A stretch of DNA of 64,000 nucleotides. Source: an uncultured Sphingomonadaceae bacterium. Its GTDB lineage: Bacteria > Pseudomonadota > Alphaproteobacteria > Sphingomonadales > Sphingomonadaceae. Both the position numbers and the translations under genes were made by a program. The notes beneath the pieces are model-generated. The model made no database searches, was not told where the DNA came from, and worked only from the letters and a program-made list of their open reading frames with translations. How positions within the stretch are numbered: the stretch's first letter is position 1; each line of letters begins with the position of its first letter. The stretch spans positions 21,915 through 85,914 of the forward strand of contig CAJXSN010000011.1 in assembly GCA_913060895.1 (NCBI GenBank), written 5' to 3'. Positions 16,832 through 27,884 of this stretch are shown in pieces.

Positions 16832-17673
16832 ACCGGTGAGCCAAGCAGAGACAGGCCCAGTGGCGCAAGGGCAAACCTCTCCTGAGACTGCCCGTCGAAC
16901 CGTTCACCATCTATCATCAGCTGAAGAGCTGTATTGGCAGTGGATTGGAACACGATTTCAGGGTTGCTTTCCAATTCGTCATACGGTCCCTCGCGGAAAT
17001 TGCGCGCTAGGATTGCCGCTCCCTGTTGCACGAATTCTGCGGGCCTCTCGATCCGGTATCCTTGCGGGAGAAGCGCCCCTTTGGCAGGAGAAATACGGAC
17101 ACCGGCATAACCTTCCGGTCTTCCGATCTCGCGACGCCCCGCAAAAACCCGCACGAGAGGGCCGTTTTGGCTGGCCTGTATGGCCTCGACTGCCTTTGTA
17201 GCCATGTCGATTACGTCATGCTCACGCATTTCCTCGCGCACGTCCGCCCACAGCGACCCCGGACCGCCAAGCACTTCGGACAAGGCAATCCACTCGCGAC
17301 CCTGAATACAGTCGATTTCCCGCAAGACGAGCTTTCCGTCACCCAATCGGCTGAGAATTTCGCCCGCAGTACTTTCGCCATGCAATGTATGGGACAGGAG
17401 ATTGGCGGTTCCGCCGGGCAGAACAAGGATACTTCCCGACCACCCGCGCACCTTTTTCAGGGCGGAATTGATCGTGCCGTCACCGCCAAAAACGGCGAGC
17501 ATTTCTATCCCCGCCTCGTCCAGAGCCTTGGCGTCCGGCAGTCCGTCTTCACTGCAATCGATCGTCCGGAGCAAGGGCGATCCGGCCGCCTCGAACCCCT
17601 GCGCAAGACGATCCTCGGCATCCGGCGTATAGCTTCCGCTTTGCCGGTTGATGATCAGAATGGCGGTCGACAC
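16828..17673 (-). CDS. Diacylglycerol kinase-family lipid kinase
   Basis: A 281-residue protein of the YegS/DagK fold. It opens with ILIINRQSGS and has the nucleotide-binding FGGDGTINSALKK (about 63-75) followed by LPGGTANLLSHTL, both core DAGK_cat motifs. Likely role: phosphorylation of diacylglycerol or a related lipid at the inner membrane. The C-terminal part is less typical. The start is GTG at 17673. It is tightly linked to the phosphoesterase downstream (4-base overlap) and lies 7 bases after the small membrane protein gene, suggesting a three-gene operon. Confidence 0.85.
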   Translation of the reverse strand: MSTAILIINRQSGSYTPDAEDRLAQGFEAAGSPLLRTIDCSEDGLPDAKALDEAGIEMLAVFGGDGTINSALKKVRGWSGSILVLPGGTANLLSHTLHGESTAGEILSRLGDGKLVLREIDCIQGREWIALSEVLGGPGSLWADVREEMREHDVIDMATKAVEAIQASQNGPLVRVFAGRREIGRPEGYAGVRISPAKGALLPQGYRIERPAEFVQQGAAILARNFREGPYDELESNPEIVFQSTANTALQLMIDGERFDGQSQERFALAPLGLSLLGSPV

Positions 17674-17680
17674 GGCTGCT

Positions 17681-17947
17681 TCAGACCCGCCGCGTCAGGA
17701 TGAGCCAGGCCGCCAGCGCATTCAGCGCGGAATAGGCCAGATATCCCCAGGCCAGTGCAGGCCAGCCATTCGCGGCCAGCAGCAGAGCGGCCAGCAAAAC
17801 CAGAAATTCGAACACCAGCGTCACTCGCCCGCCGATCATGTGAACGAACCACGGGACCTGCCCGATCAGCGGATGCCCGCTTTCGAGCACCGCCTTGTGC
17901 ATGGCGAAATTACCGATGCCGAGCAGGAAGATCGCAAGAATGGCCAT
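17681..17947 (-). CDS. Small multi-pass membrane protein of unknown function
   Basis: An 88-residue protein with three hydrophobic helices (about residues 3-18, 34-58 and 64-84) and little else. No family recognised with confidence. The ATG at 17947 is chosen over an adjacent GTG at 17950. It is followed after 7 bases by the lipid kinase gene and is probably in the same operon, so a membrane-lipid connection is possible but unproven. Confidence 0.65.
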   Translation of the reverse strand: MAILAIFLLGIGNFAMHKAVLESGHPLIGQVPWFVHMIGGRVTLVFEFLVLLAALLLAANGWPALAWGYLAYSALNALAAWLILTRRV

Positions 17948-17997
17948 CACCCGCTTATGTGGGCTGCAAATGCTGAATTACCAATGACGCATTCGTA

Positions 17998-18759
17998 TTA
18001 CCGGCCCGTCATTGCCTTGACCTTGGAAAGATAGGTCCGGCCGATACGCAAGGCGTCGCCATCTTCCAGCTCTACCGACCATACGCCCAACCCGTCGTGC
18101 CGCAGACCGCGAATGCTGTTTTTCCTGAGAATAGTCGATCGGTGAATGCGGATGAATTGCGCCGGATCCAGCTTCTTCTCCAACCCGGCAATGGTTTGCA
18201 ACAACAGGTAGGACCGGTCTTCTACGTGCAGCCGGACATAATCCCGCTCTGCATCGACGCGGTGGACCTGCGATGTTTCCAACCGGATCAGTTCGGACCG
18301 GTGGGGTACCCACAATTCCTTCAGCCACTGGCTGTCGGCTCGATCCGTCGCTTCTCCCCGCCGCTCCAGCGCACGATCGATGGCCCGGGACAGGCGATCT
18401 TTCGCCACCGGTTTCAGGACATAATCGACAGCATCACAATCGAATGCCTCAACTGCAAAATTGTCATGTGCTGTGACGAAGATAACGGCGGGGCCGAAGG
18501 TTGCATCTCCTGAAACTGCGGCAAGTTTTCTGGAGACTTCCAGCCCGTCCATTCCCGGCATGGTCATATCCAACAGGACAAGATCGGGATGCAGCTCGGC
18601 GGACAGCTTCAGGGCTTCCTCGCCATTATTGGCGGTTCCGACCACGTTCAGGCTTTTCAGCTTGGCGCAGATAACCTGCATCCGCTCCACCGCGAGGGGT
18701 TCGTCATCCACGATCAGGGTCCGCATGGGCGCGGCGATGTCTTTGGGCTGAGCGTTCAT
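17998..18759 (-). CDS. LytTR-type response regulator
   Basis: A 253-residue transcription regulator. The receiver domain (about 12-125) shows LIVDDEPLAVERM, the phospho-acceptor region LVLLDMTMPGMDG, FVTAHD, and the Lys in DYVLKPVAKDRL. The LytTR DNA-binding domain fills the C-terminal 100 residues (HRVDAERDYVRLHVEDRSYLL, then FIRIHRSTILRKNSI). The ATG at 18759 overlaps the kinase stop by 4 bases and has AGGA 6 bases before it. The partner kinase is immediately upstream; target genes are unknown. Confidence 0.93.
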   Translation of the reverse strand: MNAQPKDIAAPMRTLIVDDEPLAVERMQVICAKLKSLNVVGTANNGEEALKLSAELHPDLVLLDMTMPGMDGLEVSRKLAAVSGDATFGPAVIFVTAHDNFAVEAFDCDAVDYVLKPVAKDRLSRAIDRALERRGEATDRADSQWLKELWVPHRSELIRLETSQVHRVDAERDYVRLHVEDRSYLLLQTIAGLEKKLDPAQFIRIHRSTILRKNSIRGLRHDGLGVWSVELEDGDALRIGRTYLSKVKAMTGR

Positions 18760-19997
18760 GGGCAATCCTTGGGGAGAACAATCTGCGTGACATATCCCCC
18801 TCCTTCGGGGCCTGAATGGAACGACGCACCATCGCCGAAGCGGCCTTTCAGCCGGTCACGCACATTGGCCAATCCGATGCCCAGACCCGGTGCAACGCCA
18901 ATGCCCACACCCTGACCGGAGCCGTCATCGGCCACGCGCAAGACAACGCTGTTGCCTTCGGCCCATGCAGAAATCTGGACAGTCACGACACGCTTGGCCG
19001 GGGCGACGGCGTATTTCACGGAATTCTCGACCAGCGGCTGCAGGATCATGCCGGGCACCCGGCAATTCTCCAACCCTTCCGCCAGATCAAGCCGTGTGGA
19101 CAGTCTGTCAGGAAAGCGCGCTTCCTCGATATCCAGATAATGACGTTGCAACGCGAATTCTTCGGCGAGCGAGACATCGGCGGTGGTGCCTTCCGCCAGA
19201 CTGTGCCGATAAAAATTGCTCATCGCCTGAATCATATCCTCTGCCCGTTCGGTGCGGCCGGTCATTACCAATGAGGAAAGCGAATTGAGTGTGTTGAACA
19301 GGAAATGCGGGTTCACCTGATACCGCAGGGACCGCAGCTCTGCCGCTTTCGCCGCGCGCCGGAACTCTCCTTCACGGCGTTCTGCCGCTCGGGCCTGGGC
19401 GCCTGCCAACAATGCGAGGTATAGCGACGTCCAGGCGATCAGCAGGAAATACCTGCCCAGCGCGATGTCGCTAATCCGCCGCCATTTGTCGAATCCGGTC
19501 GGGGCGTTTTGCAAGGTTACGGTAACCGTCTCGGAGTGCTGCGTCCCTCTGGGGTGCGCTTCGTCGACCTGGCCGGAAACACCGGGAATATCGATCAGCA
19601 CATTGCCAGCCTCGTCCTGGCGCAGCTTAACTCCTTCGCGTTCGCCAGCCTTCTCGACGATTTTTCCTTCGATGTCGGAGAATACCAGCTGATTGATCTG
19701 GGCGATCAGGATGGATGCGGGCAGCGCGGCAATTATCGCCACGCCCACTTTCCATCCCAGCGAGCGGTCATCCACCAACCGCAGAACCATCCATAACACG
19801 CAGGTTACAGCCATTCCCGCCAAGCTGACGACACCTCGACGCCACAGCATCTCCTGCTGCAATTCCAGTCCAAGAATAGAACCGCGCAGGGTCGTCAGCA
19901 GGAAATAGAACAGCCACAGGCCGCCTATGGAGACCAACACCGTCCGCAGCGACAGGTGTTCGGTTTGATCGGCAGATGTGCTCACGCGGTTAAACAT
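18756..19997 (-). CDS. Sensor histidine kinase, LytS/YehU-type (His_kinase family)
   Basis: A 413-residue inner-membrane kinase. Four hydrophobic segments occur in the first 190 residues, with a hydrophilic loop of about 70 residues before the last one that could be the sensor region. The phospho-acceptor His is in YQVNPHFLFNTLNSLSSL (about 245-262). The ATPase part has LQPLVENSVKYA and ADDGSGQG, then GIGLANVRDRL. It pairs with the LytTR regulator directly downstream (4-base overlap). The signal is not apparent. Confidence 0.92.
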   Translation of the reverse strand: MFNRVSTSADQTEHLSLRTVLVSIGGLWLFYFLLTTLRGSILGLELQQEMLWRRGVVSLAGMAVTCVLWMVLRLVDDRSLGWKVGVAIIAALPASILIAQINQLVFSDIEGKIVEKAGEREGVKLRQDEAGNVLIDIPGVSGQVDEAHPRGTQHSETVTVTLQNAPTGFDKWRRISDIALGRYFLLIAWTSLYLALLAGAQARAAERREGEFRRAAKAAELRSLRYQVNPHFLFNTLNSLSSLVMTGRTERAEDMIQAMSNFYRHSLAEGTTADVSLAEEFALQRHYLDIEEARFPDRLSTRLDLAEGLENCRVPGMILQPLVENSVKYAVAPAKRVVTVQISAWAEGNSVVLRVADDGSGQGVGIGVAPGLGIGLANVRDRLKGRFGDGASFHSGPEGGGYVTQIVLPKDCP

Positions 19998-20083
19998 GCC
20001 CCCGCCTTGCGCCGGTGTGCGTCCGAGCGCCAGAACAGCGGTCGAGCGCTCGAACCCTTTGGTCGAAGTTTACAGTTAAGGAG

Positions 20084-20111
20084 CTGCTTTCGGCTAGCCA
20101 GCCGGAAGCAG
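20084..20111 (-). terminator. Terminator-like hairpin spanning the fumarase stop codon
   Basis: CTGCTTTCGGCT (20084-20095) pairs with AGCCGGAAGCAG (20100-20111) over 12 pairs (one G-U when transcribed leftward) with a 4-base loop. The fumarase stop codon lies at the loop edge. There is no strong U tract after it, so it may act as mRNA 3'-end protection rather than a classic terminator. Confidence 0.4.
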
Positions 20112-21620
20112 GTTTTCCTCTGCGATACGCTTCTTCCACTGCGCCGGAGCCAGCGTATGGACATTGTTCCCTTCGCTATCGACTGCGACCGTAACCGGCA
20201 TATCCTGCACGGTGAATTCGTAGATCGCCTCCATGCCCAGTTCCTCGAATGCGACGACTTTGCTTTCCTTGATCGCGCGGCTGACCAGATAGGCAGCCCC
20301 ACCCGTCGCCATCAGATAGGCAACCTTGAACCGGCTGATCACTTCCACGGCATCCTGCCCGCGCTCGGCTTTACCGATCATCGCCAGCAGGCCCAGATCA
20401 AGCATGGTTTCTGTGAAGCGGTCCATCCGGGTGGCCGTGGTGGGGCCGGCGGGGCCGACGACTTCGCCCATCACCGGATCGACCGGACCGACATAGTAAA
20501 TTGCACGGCCTTTGAAATCGACTGGCAAATCCTCGCCCTTAGCCAGCATGTCCTCGATCCGTTTGTGCGCAGCATCGCGCCCGGTCAGCATCTTGCCCGA
20601 CAGCAACAGGCGGTCTCCATGCTTCCAGCTGTTTACCTCTTCCTGCGTCAACGTATCCAGATCGACGCGGCGCGCCGATGCGTCCGGCTGCCACTGGACC
20701 TTTGGCCAGTCGTTCAGATCAGGCTGCTCAAGATAGCTCGGTCCGCTGCCGTCCAGCGTAAAATGCGCGTGGCGAGTGGCTGCGCAATTGGGGATCATCG
20801 CCACCGGCTTGCCTGCAGCGTGACACGGCCAGTCCTTGATCTTCACATCGAGCACGGTGGAAAGGCCCCCCAGTCCCTGCGCACCGACGCCCTGTGCGTT
20901 GACGGCGTCAAAAATATCGATTCGTAATTGTTCAATATCGGTTTGCGCGCCCCGCGCCTTCAGCTGACCCATGTCGATCGGGTCCATCAGGCTTTCCTTG
21001 GCCAGGCCCATGCACCGTTCCGCCGTACCGCCGATACCGATGCCCAGCATTCCGGGCGGGCACCAGCCCGCGCCCATCGACGGAATTTGTTCGACTACCC
21101 AATCGACGATATTGTCGCTCGGGTTCATCATTTTGAATTTCGACTTGTTTTCGCTGCCCCCGCCCTTGGCGGCGACGTCGATAGAAACTGTATTGCCCTG
21201 CACCATCTCGACCGACAGCACGCATGGCGTATTGTCGCGCGTGTTGCGGCGGGTAAAGGCTGGGTCTGCCAGAATGGACGCACGCAGCTTGTTTTCGGAA
21301 TGGTTGTACGCCTGACGCACACCCTCATCGACTACTTCCTGCAGCGCGCGCTTGCTGTCCAGACGGCAGTTCTGCCCCCATTTGACGAACACATTCACGA
21401 TGCCGGTATCCTGACAGATCGGGCGATGCCCTTCCGCGCACATCCGGCTATTGGTCAGGATTTGGGCAATCGCGTCCTTCGCAGCTTCCCCCTGCTCTGC
21501 TTCGTAAGCATCGCCGAGCGCGCGGATATAGTCCATCGGATGATAGTAGGAGATGTATTGCAGCGCGTCGCAGACACTCTCGATGAGGTCGTTTTCCGTG
21601 ATTGTAATCATGTCGCTCAT
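20094..21620 (-). CDS. fumA: Class I (iron-sulfur) fumarate hydratase
   Basis: It hydrates fumarate to malate in the TCA cycle using a 4Fe-4S cluster. At 508 residues it is the single-chain class I form, alpha part first (RPICQDTGIVNVFVKWG with a cluster Cys, NTVSIDVAAKGGGSENKSKF, PPGMLGIGIGGTAERC) and beta part last (LLLSGKMLTGRDAAHKR, then YYVGPVDPVMGEVVGPAGPTTATRMD). Three Cys positions suited to the cluster are visible. The ATG at 21620 has AGGAG about 9 bases upstream. It stands alone, divergent from the PIMT-like gene. Confidence 0.95.
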   Translation of the reverse strand: MSDMITITENDLIESVCDALQYISYYHPMDYIRALGDAYEAEQGEAAKDAIAQILTNSRMCAEGHRPICQDTGIVNVFVKWGQNCRLDSKRALQEVVDEGVRQAYNHSENKLRASILADPAFTRRNTRDNTPCVLSVEMVQGNTVSIDVAAKGGGSENKSKFKMMNPSDNIVDWVVEQIPSMGAGWCPPGMLGIGIGGTAERCMGLAKESLMDPIDMGQLKARGAQTDIEQLRIDIFDAVNAQGVGAQGLGGLSTVLDVKIKDWPCHAAGKPVAMIPNCAATRHAHFTLDGSGPSYLEQPDLNDWPKVQWQPDASARRVDLDTLTQEEVNSWKHGDRLLLSGKMLTGRDAAHKRIEDMLAKGEDLPVDFKGRAIYYVGPVDPVMGEVVGPAGPTTATRMDRFTETMLDLGLLAMIGKAERGQDAVEVISRFKVAYLMATGGAAYLVSRAIKESKVVAFEELGMEAIYEFTVQDMPVTVAVDSEGNNVHTLAPAQWKKRIAEENLLPAG

Positions 21621-21719
21621 CGAACTATTGCTCCTGTCAGTCGAACCTGACTCCCTTTAGTCGCGCGTTGGCTTAGCCGTCAAAGCGCTTGGCGGGGTGA
21701 TTGCTTTCGGACTATGGCA

Positions 21720-21747
21720 TTGACCAACTGTGTTGTTATTGTAATAC
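21720..21747 (+). promoter_or_regulatory. Probable promoter of the PIMT-like/tolC run
   Basis: TTGACC (21720-21725) is followed after 16 bases by TAATAC (21742-21747), a reasonable sigma-70-type pair. It is 17 bases upstream of the PIMT-like start and points towards tolC and popZ. Confidence 0.45.
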
Positions 21748-21763
21748 ACCCTTTAGAGGTCTT

Positions 21764-22342
21764 ATGAATTACCTGATTTCCCGCCGTGCCATGATCGACA
21801 GCCAGCTGCGCACCAGCGGCATCAACGAAGCGTTTGTGCTGGAACGCATGGGCACAGTCCCACGAGAGGATTTTGTACCGGATGGCGTGAAAAGCATTGC
21901 GTATATGGATCGCATCCTGCCGCTGGGCGATGGCTGCTTTCTGGCATCGCCCTTGGCGCATGGCCGGATGCTGGCCGAAGCCGCGCCGAAATCAACCGAT
22001 CGGGCCCTGGTGATCGAAAGCGGCACCGGATATCTGGCGGAATTGCTCCGTCCGCTCGTGGCTTCGGTCGATACCCTTGATGCGTCAGAGTTGGCGCGCG
22101 GTAAGTCGAAGCTGAAGGATTTCGACCTCGTTCTGGTCGACGGGGCGTTGGGCGATGTGCCGAAATCACTGGTCAAGACTTTGGCCGAGAACGGGCGTGT
22201 CGTGTCCGGGATAATCGACGGCGATATACCGCGCCTTGCCGTGGGACGCCGCACCGGAGACCGAATTGCCTTCGACATGGTTGACGACACCGCCCTGCCC
22301 GCGCTGCCAATGTTTGCGCAGGCGAAGGAATGGAGTTTCTAA
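21764..22342 (+). CDS. Protein-L-isoaspartate methyltransferase-like protein with degenerate SAM site
   Basis: A 192-residue protein whose N-terminus follows the PIMT pattern (RRAMIDSQLRTSGINEAFVLERMGTVPREDFVP). The SAM-binding loop, normally GxGxGYxxA, reads VIESGTGYLAELL, and the segment after it is short, so methyl transfer may be lost. PIMTs repair isoaspartate in aged proteins. Relatives with this altered motif commonly sit immediately before tolC in sphingomonads, as here (4 bases apart). The start ATG at 21764 follows an AGAGG motif. Confidence 0.7.
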   Translation: MNYLISRRAMIDSQLRTSGINEAFVLERMGTVPREDFVPDGVKSIAYMDRILPLGDGCFLASPLAHGRMLAEAAPKSTDRALVIESGTGYLAELLRPLVASVDTLDASELARGKSKLKDFDLVLVDGALGDVPKSLVKTLAENGRVVSGIIDGDIPRLAVGRRTGDRIAFDMVDDTALPALPMFAQAKEWSF

Positions 22343-22346
22343 GGTA

Positions 22347-23843
22347 ATGACAGGCCGCAGCCTCCTTGCAGGATTGCTGGCGGGCAGCGCTCTGTCCGCC
22401 AGCATCGCGCCCCCGGCACACGCCGATACTCTGCGCGAGGCATTGACGCAGGCCTATCAGACCAACCCTACCTTGCAGGCCGCCCGTGCGCAGCAGCGTG
22501 CAACCGATGAGGGCGTGGCGATCGAGAGAGCCGCCGGACGCCCCAATGTCTCGGTCACCGGAAACTATATCGAATTTCTGAAAACGTCGGGCAACAGCTT
22601 CACTGCGCCGGACCGGACCATTCAGGTCGGCCCGGATCTTACTGTGCCTGTCTATCAGGGCGGGGCCGTAAAGAACGCCATCCGCGCCGCAGACGAGCGG
22701 GTAGCGGCAGGCCGCGCTGACCTGCGCGGAACAGAAAGCTCCATTTTCAGCCAGGTCGTTGCTGCCTATATGGATGTCTTGCAGGCAGAGGCGCTGGTCG
22801 GATTGAACATCAACCAGGTGCAGGTTCTGGCAACCGATGTGCAGGCAGCCGGTGATCGTTTCGAGATCGGAGATCTGACGCGCACGGACGTGGCGCAATC
22901 GCAATCGCGGCTGGCATTGGCCGAGGGCGATCTGCGCACTGCGCAGTCCAACCTGATCGGCGCGCGGGAAACCTATATACGGCTGGTCGGCGAAATGCCG
23001 ACCAATCTTCAGCCGCCGCCGCCTTTGCCAAACCTGCCCGACAATCCGAATATGGCAGTGGACGTGGCTATAGAGCGCAATCCCGATCTGCTCGCCGCCC
23101 GTGAACGCGCCCAAGCGGCGCGTTACGATGTGCGGGTTGCCGGGTCGAGCAGGCTGCCCCGGGTCAATGTCTTTACCGGCGTGGATTATTCGAATTTCTT
23201 CGGCACGCTGGGTGGCGGAGGCGACCCGACAATCGCGAATTTCGCTCAAAGCGAACTGACAGCCAATGCCGGTGTGCAGTTTACGATTCCCATTTATCAG
23301 GGCGGTCGGCCAGCGGCTCTGCAACGGCAGGCTCAGGCGCGCGAAGGCGCTGCACTGGAGCAGATTATCCTCGCCGAACGTAGCGTGGTTGCACAAGTCC
23401 GCGCGGCATTTGCCAGTTACCGCGCATCGCTTTCGATCATTGATTCCTCGCGCACGGCCGTGTCGGCAGCAGAGCTGAGCCTCGAAGGTGTGCGGGCAGA
23501 AAATTCTATCGGTAATCGCACCGTTCTGGACGTACTCAATGCCGAACAGGAGCTGCTGGTGTCCCGGGTCCAGCTGGTTACTGCCCGGCGCAACGCCTAT
23601 GTCGCCGGCTTTACACTGCTGGCTGCGATGGGTCTGGCGGAGGCCCGTGATCTTGGGCTGGATGGCGGTACCCTGTATGATCCGATCACCAATTACGACC
23701 GGGTTTCGGGGCAATGGTGGGATTGGCAGCGCGATCCCGATCCGATGCCGGTCGCGACACGCACCGTTGACATCCCCGCTGCGACTGCGAATGTTTCCCC
23801 AGATACTGATCCGGACAATCCGGAAACGATTACGGGGGAATAG
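22347..23843 (+). CDS. TolC family outer-membrane efflux protein
   Basis: A 498-residue outer-membrane channel protein. Signal peptide in residues 1-27 (cleavage after AHA), then DTLREALTQAYQTNPTLQAARAQQRATD, the usual first TolC repeat, and a second repeat from about residue 235 (VDVAIERNPDLLAARERAQAARYD). IYQGG motifs (YQGGAVKNA, YQGGRPAALQRQ) and the late NSIGNRTVLDVLNAEQELL are typical of the TolC subfamily used by type I secretion and RND pumps. No pump genes are in the window. The ATG at 22347 follows AAGG. The last 35 residues are Pro/Asp-rich. Confidence 0.92.
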   Translation: MTGRSLLAGLLAGSALSASIAPPAHADTLREALTQAYQTNPTLQAARAQQRATDEGVAIERAAGRPNVSVTGNYIEFLKTSGNSFTAPDRTIQVGPDLTVPVYQGGAVKNAIRAADERVAAGRADLRGTESSIFSQVVAAYMDVLQAEALVGLNINQVQVLATDVQAAGDRFEIGDLTRTDVAQSQSRLALAEGDLRTAQSNLIGARETYIRLVGEMPTNLQPPPPLPNLPDNPNMAVDVAIERNPDLLAARERAQAARYDVRVAGSSRLPRVNVFTGVDYSNFFGTLGGGGDPTIANFAQSELTANAGVQFTIPIYQGGRPAALQRQAQAREGAALEQIILAERSVVAQVRAAFASYRASLSIIDSSRTAVSAAELSLEGVRAENSIGNRTVLDVLNAEQELLVSRVQLVTARRNAYVAGFTLLAAMGLAEARDLGLDGGTLYDPITNYDRVSGQWWDWQRDPDPMPVATRTVDIPAATANVSPDTDPDNPETITGE

Positions 23844-23848
23844 TCGCA

Positions 23849-24346
23849 ATGCCGCAGCCGGGCGAATCGTCGGTCGAGGAAATCCTCGAATCGATCAAGA
23901 AAGTGATCGCACGCGATAACCGCGTAGTGGCCGCCGAAGCGCGCGTTCGGCGCGAACAGGCTACCGGTTCTTCTGAGGCGCCCGAACCTGCCGCCGCAGA
24001 AGAAGCGGAAGAAATTCTCGATCTGGACGAAGCGATGGAAGACGGATCGGAAGTTGGAGATTTCGTCGAATCGCATGATGTCGCTTCGGATGAAGGCGAA
24101 GAGAACGCTTTTCTCCTCACCGATGCTGCCAGCAATGCCATGCGCGATAATCTTGCTGCTCTCGCCATGATGGCCACCCCGCCCGCCGCGCCGCAAATCG
24201 TCCGCAGCGGCGAAACCTCGCTTGAGGGGCTGGCGCGCGAAATGCTGCGCCCGATGCTGGCCGAATGGTTGGATGCCAATCTGCCTGCAATGGTCGAAAA
24301 AATGGTTCAGGCCGAAATCAGCCGGATCGCTGGCAAAAAGGGCTGA
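23849..24346 (+). CDS. popZ: PopZ-like polar organizing protein (DUF2497)
   Basis: A 165-residue acidic protein with the PopZ layout: a short N-terminal helix (SSVEEILESIKKVIARDN), an acidic, Ala/Glu/Pro-rich middle (about 35-110) and a conserved C-terminal helical region (SLEGLAREMLRPMLAEWLDANLP, then VEKMVQAEISRIAGK) that mediates self-assembly. In Caulobacter PopZ forms the polar matrix that anchors ParB-parS and client proteins. That fits the ParABS system found elsewhere in this window. It starts 5 bases after tolC. Confidence 0.88.
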   Translation: MPQPGESSVEEILESIKKVIARDNRVVAAEARVRREQATGSSEAPEPAAAEEAEEILDLDEAMEDGSEVGDFVESHDVASDEGEENAFLLTDAASNAMRDNLAALAMMATPPAAPQIVRSGETSLEGLAREMLRPMLAEWLDANLPAMVEKMVQAEISRIAGKKG

Positions 24347-24419
24347 TCGCCCCTGCTCTTGTACCGGAGCCCGGTGCAATTTCCTTGCGAGTGTACGGCA
24401 AGGCGATAAACCGGCCCGC

Positions 24420-26605
<2,186 letters not shown>

Positions 26606-26609
<4 letters not shown>

Positions 26610-26989
26610 CTGATGGCACGAAGGATATGGCAAAGGCCCGCAAGGCCTTTACCAAAATAGGTGCAGATACAGTCGAACGGCATATTTTTCTGTGTGCCGT
26701 ATCGGAAAAACAGAAATGCTGCCCCCGCGAAGATGGTGAACGGGCCTGGAAATATTTGAAAAAACGGACGAAGGAGCTTGGCTTGGTGGGGCGCGGCGGA
26801 ACCGTACAGCGCACCAAGGCCGATTGCCTGCAAATCTGCGCTGCCGGACCAATTGCCGTCGTACAGCCTGGCAATGTCTGGTACCATTCCTGTCACGAAG
26901 CAGTCCTCGAGCGGATCCTGCAGGAACACCTTATCGGCGGCGAGCCAGTAGAAGACTTCCGCTTCCGTGCCGGGGATGACACGGGTTAG
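26606..26989 (+). CDS. Thioredoxin-like (2Fe-2S) ferredoxin-domain protein
   Basis: A 127-residue protein of the thioredoxin-like ferredoxin fold. Four Cys sit as expected: [15 protein letters not shown] holds the first pair and [12 protein letters not shown] the second, with [13 protein letters not shown] further on. Such proteins carry a 2Fe-2S cluster; the partner is unknown. The start overlaps the S9 peptidase stop by 4 bases. It ends 6 bases before the convergent small membrane protein gene. Confidence 0.85.
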
Positions 26990-26995
26990 CGACTG

Positions 26996-27295
26996 CTAGA
27001 GGTCGCGCTTACGCTCTTCCTCGAACCGGTCGTCGACCGATGCATCATGGCCGGTGCCGTTGGACAGGAATACCAGTCCCATCAGCGCACTTGTCAGCAG
27101 CATCGAGAATCCGATGCCCAGCGCCACTGCAATATAAAAATGCACCGAAATATCACCCTCACGGGTGTAAAGCAGGGCCACGGCTATCGCGACAACGCCC
27201 ACGGTCAACAAGAACATGAACCGCATCAGCCGGCGGTATCGCGCCCATGCGAAGGCAGCGGTTTCCGGGTCCTCGAGAGGAGATTTGGGAGTCAT
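26996..27295 (-). CDS. Two-helix membrane protein of unknown function
   Basis: A 99-residue protein with two hydrophobic helices (about residues 25-43 and 52-76) and charged ends (PLEDPETAAFAWARYRRLM before, DDRFEEERKRDL after). The layout is common in small conserved alphaproteobacterial membrane proteins; no family function is known to me. It starts with ATG at 27295 and diverges from the CBS gene. Confidence 0.7.
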   Translation of the reverse strand: MTPKSPLEDPETAAFAWARYRRLMRFMFLLTVGVVAIAVALLYTREGDISVHFYIAVALGIGFSMLLTSALMGLVFLSNGTGHDASVDDRFEEERKRDL

Positions 27296-27421
27296 CGAAT
27301 ACTGTCCTATCGTTCAGTGCAGGATGGGCACCATTGCTGAAACGCTTCTGCGCGTTACGGGCCGATTCGCCAATCGCCAGCTTTCGTGGCATCTTCTGCT
27401 GGAAAGCGAAAGGAGCCGTCT

Positions 27422-27853
27422 ATGACCATAGAGCGTATCACTCAGGATCGCGACCCCGGCGACATTTTGACGTGCGAAGCCAGCGTTCTTGTGCGCGAGG
27501 CTGTCGGCCTGCTGGCCGGTAAACGGATCGGCGCGCTGCCGATTGTCGACCAGGGTATAGTCGTGGGCATTTTTTCGGAACGCGATGTCATCTACCGGTT
27601 GGCCAGCGAAGGTGCCCTGTGTCTGGACAGGCCGGTGGGCGAGGTGATGACATCGCCAGCCATCACCGTAAGCCGCACGGACAAGATCGACGAAGCGCTG
27701 GCTCTGATGACCAAAAGGCGGATCCGCCATTTACCGGTGGTCGAGGCGGACCGTTTGACCGGCTTCGTTTCTATCGGCGATCTGGTCAAATCCAAGATGG
27801 ATCAGGTTGAGCATGAAGCCGCTTCGATGCGGTCTTATATCCAGACTGCTTGA
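27422..27853 (+). CDS. CBS-domain pair protein
   Basis: A 143-residue protein made of two CBS motifs: residues 18-70 (ASVLVREAVGLLAGKRIGALPI...GIFSERDVIYRL) and 80-130 (VMTSPAITVSRTDKIDEALALM...GFVSIGDLVKSK). Such stand-alone pairs bind adenosine nucleotides and act as energy sensors. The start ATG at 27422 has AAAGGAG 5-11 bases upstream. It precedes the ErpA-like gene by 31 bases. Confidence 0.9.
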   Translation: MTIERITQDRDPGDILTCEASVLVREAVGLLAGKRIGALPIVDQGIVVGIFSERDVIYRLASEGALCLDRPVGEVMTSPAITVSRTDKIDEALALMTKRRIRHLPVVEADRLTGFVSIGDLVKSKMDQVEHEAASMRSYIQTA

Positions 27854-27884
27854 GAGCAGCCGAGCGGTACCCTACATAGAGCCC

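Noticed and set aside
16828..17673. Bifunctional fusion of lipid kinase and phosphoesterase
   Set aside because: The genes overlap by 4 bases but are in different frames with their own starts and stops.
22173..23849. Minus-strand open frame (558 codons) opposite tolC
   Set aside because: The plus strand encodes a full TolC with signal peptide and repeats; the minus product is unlike any protein I know.
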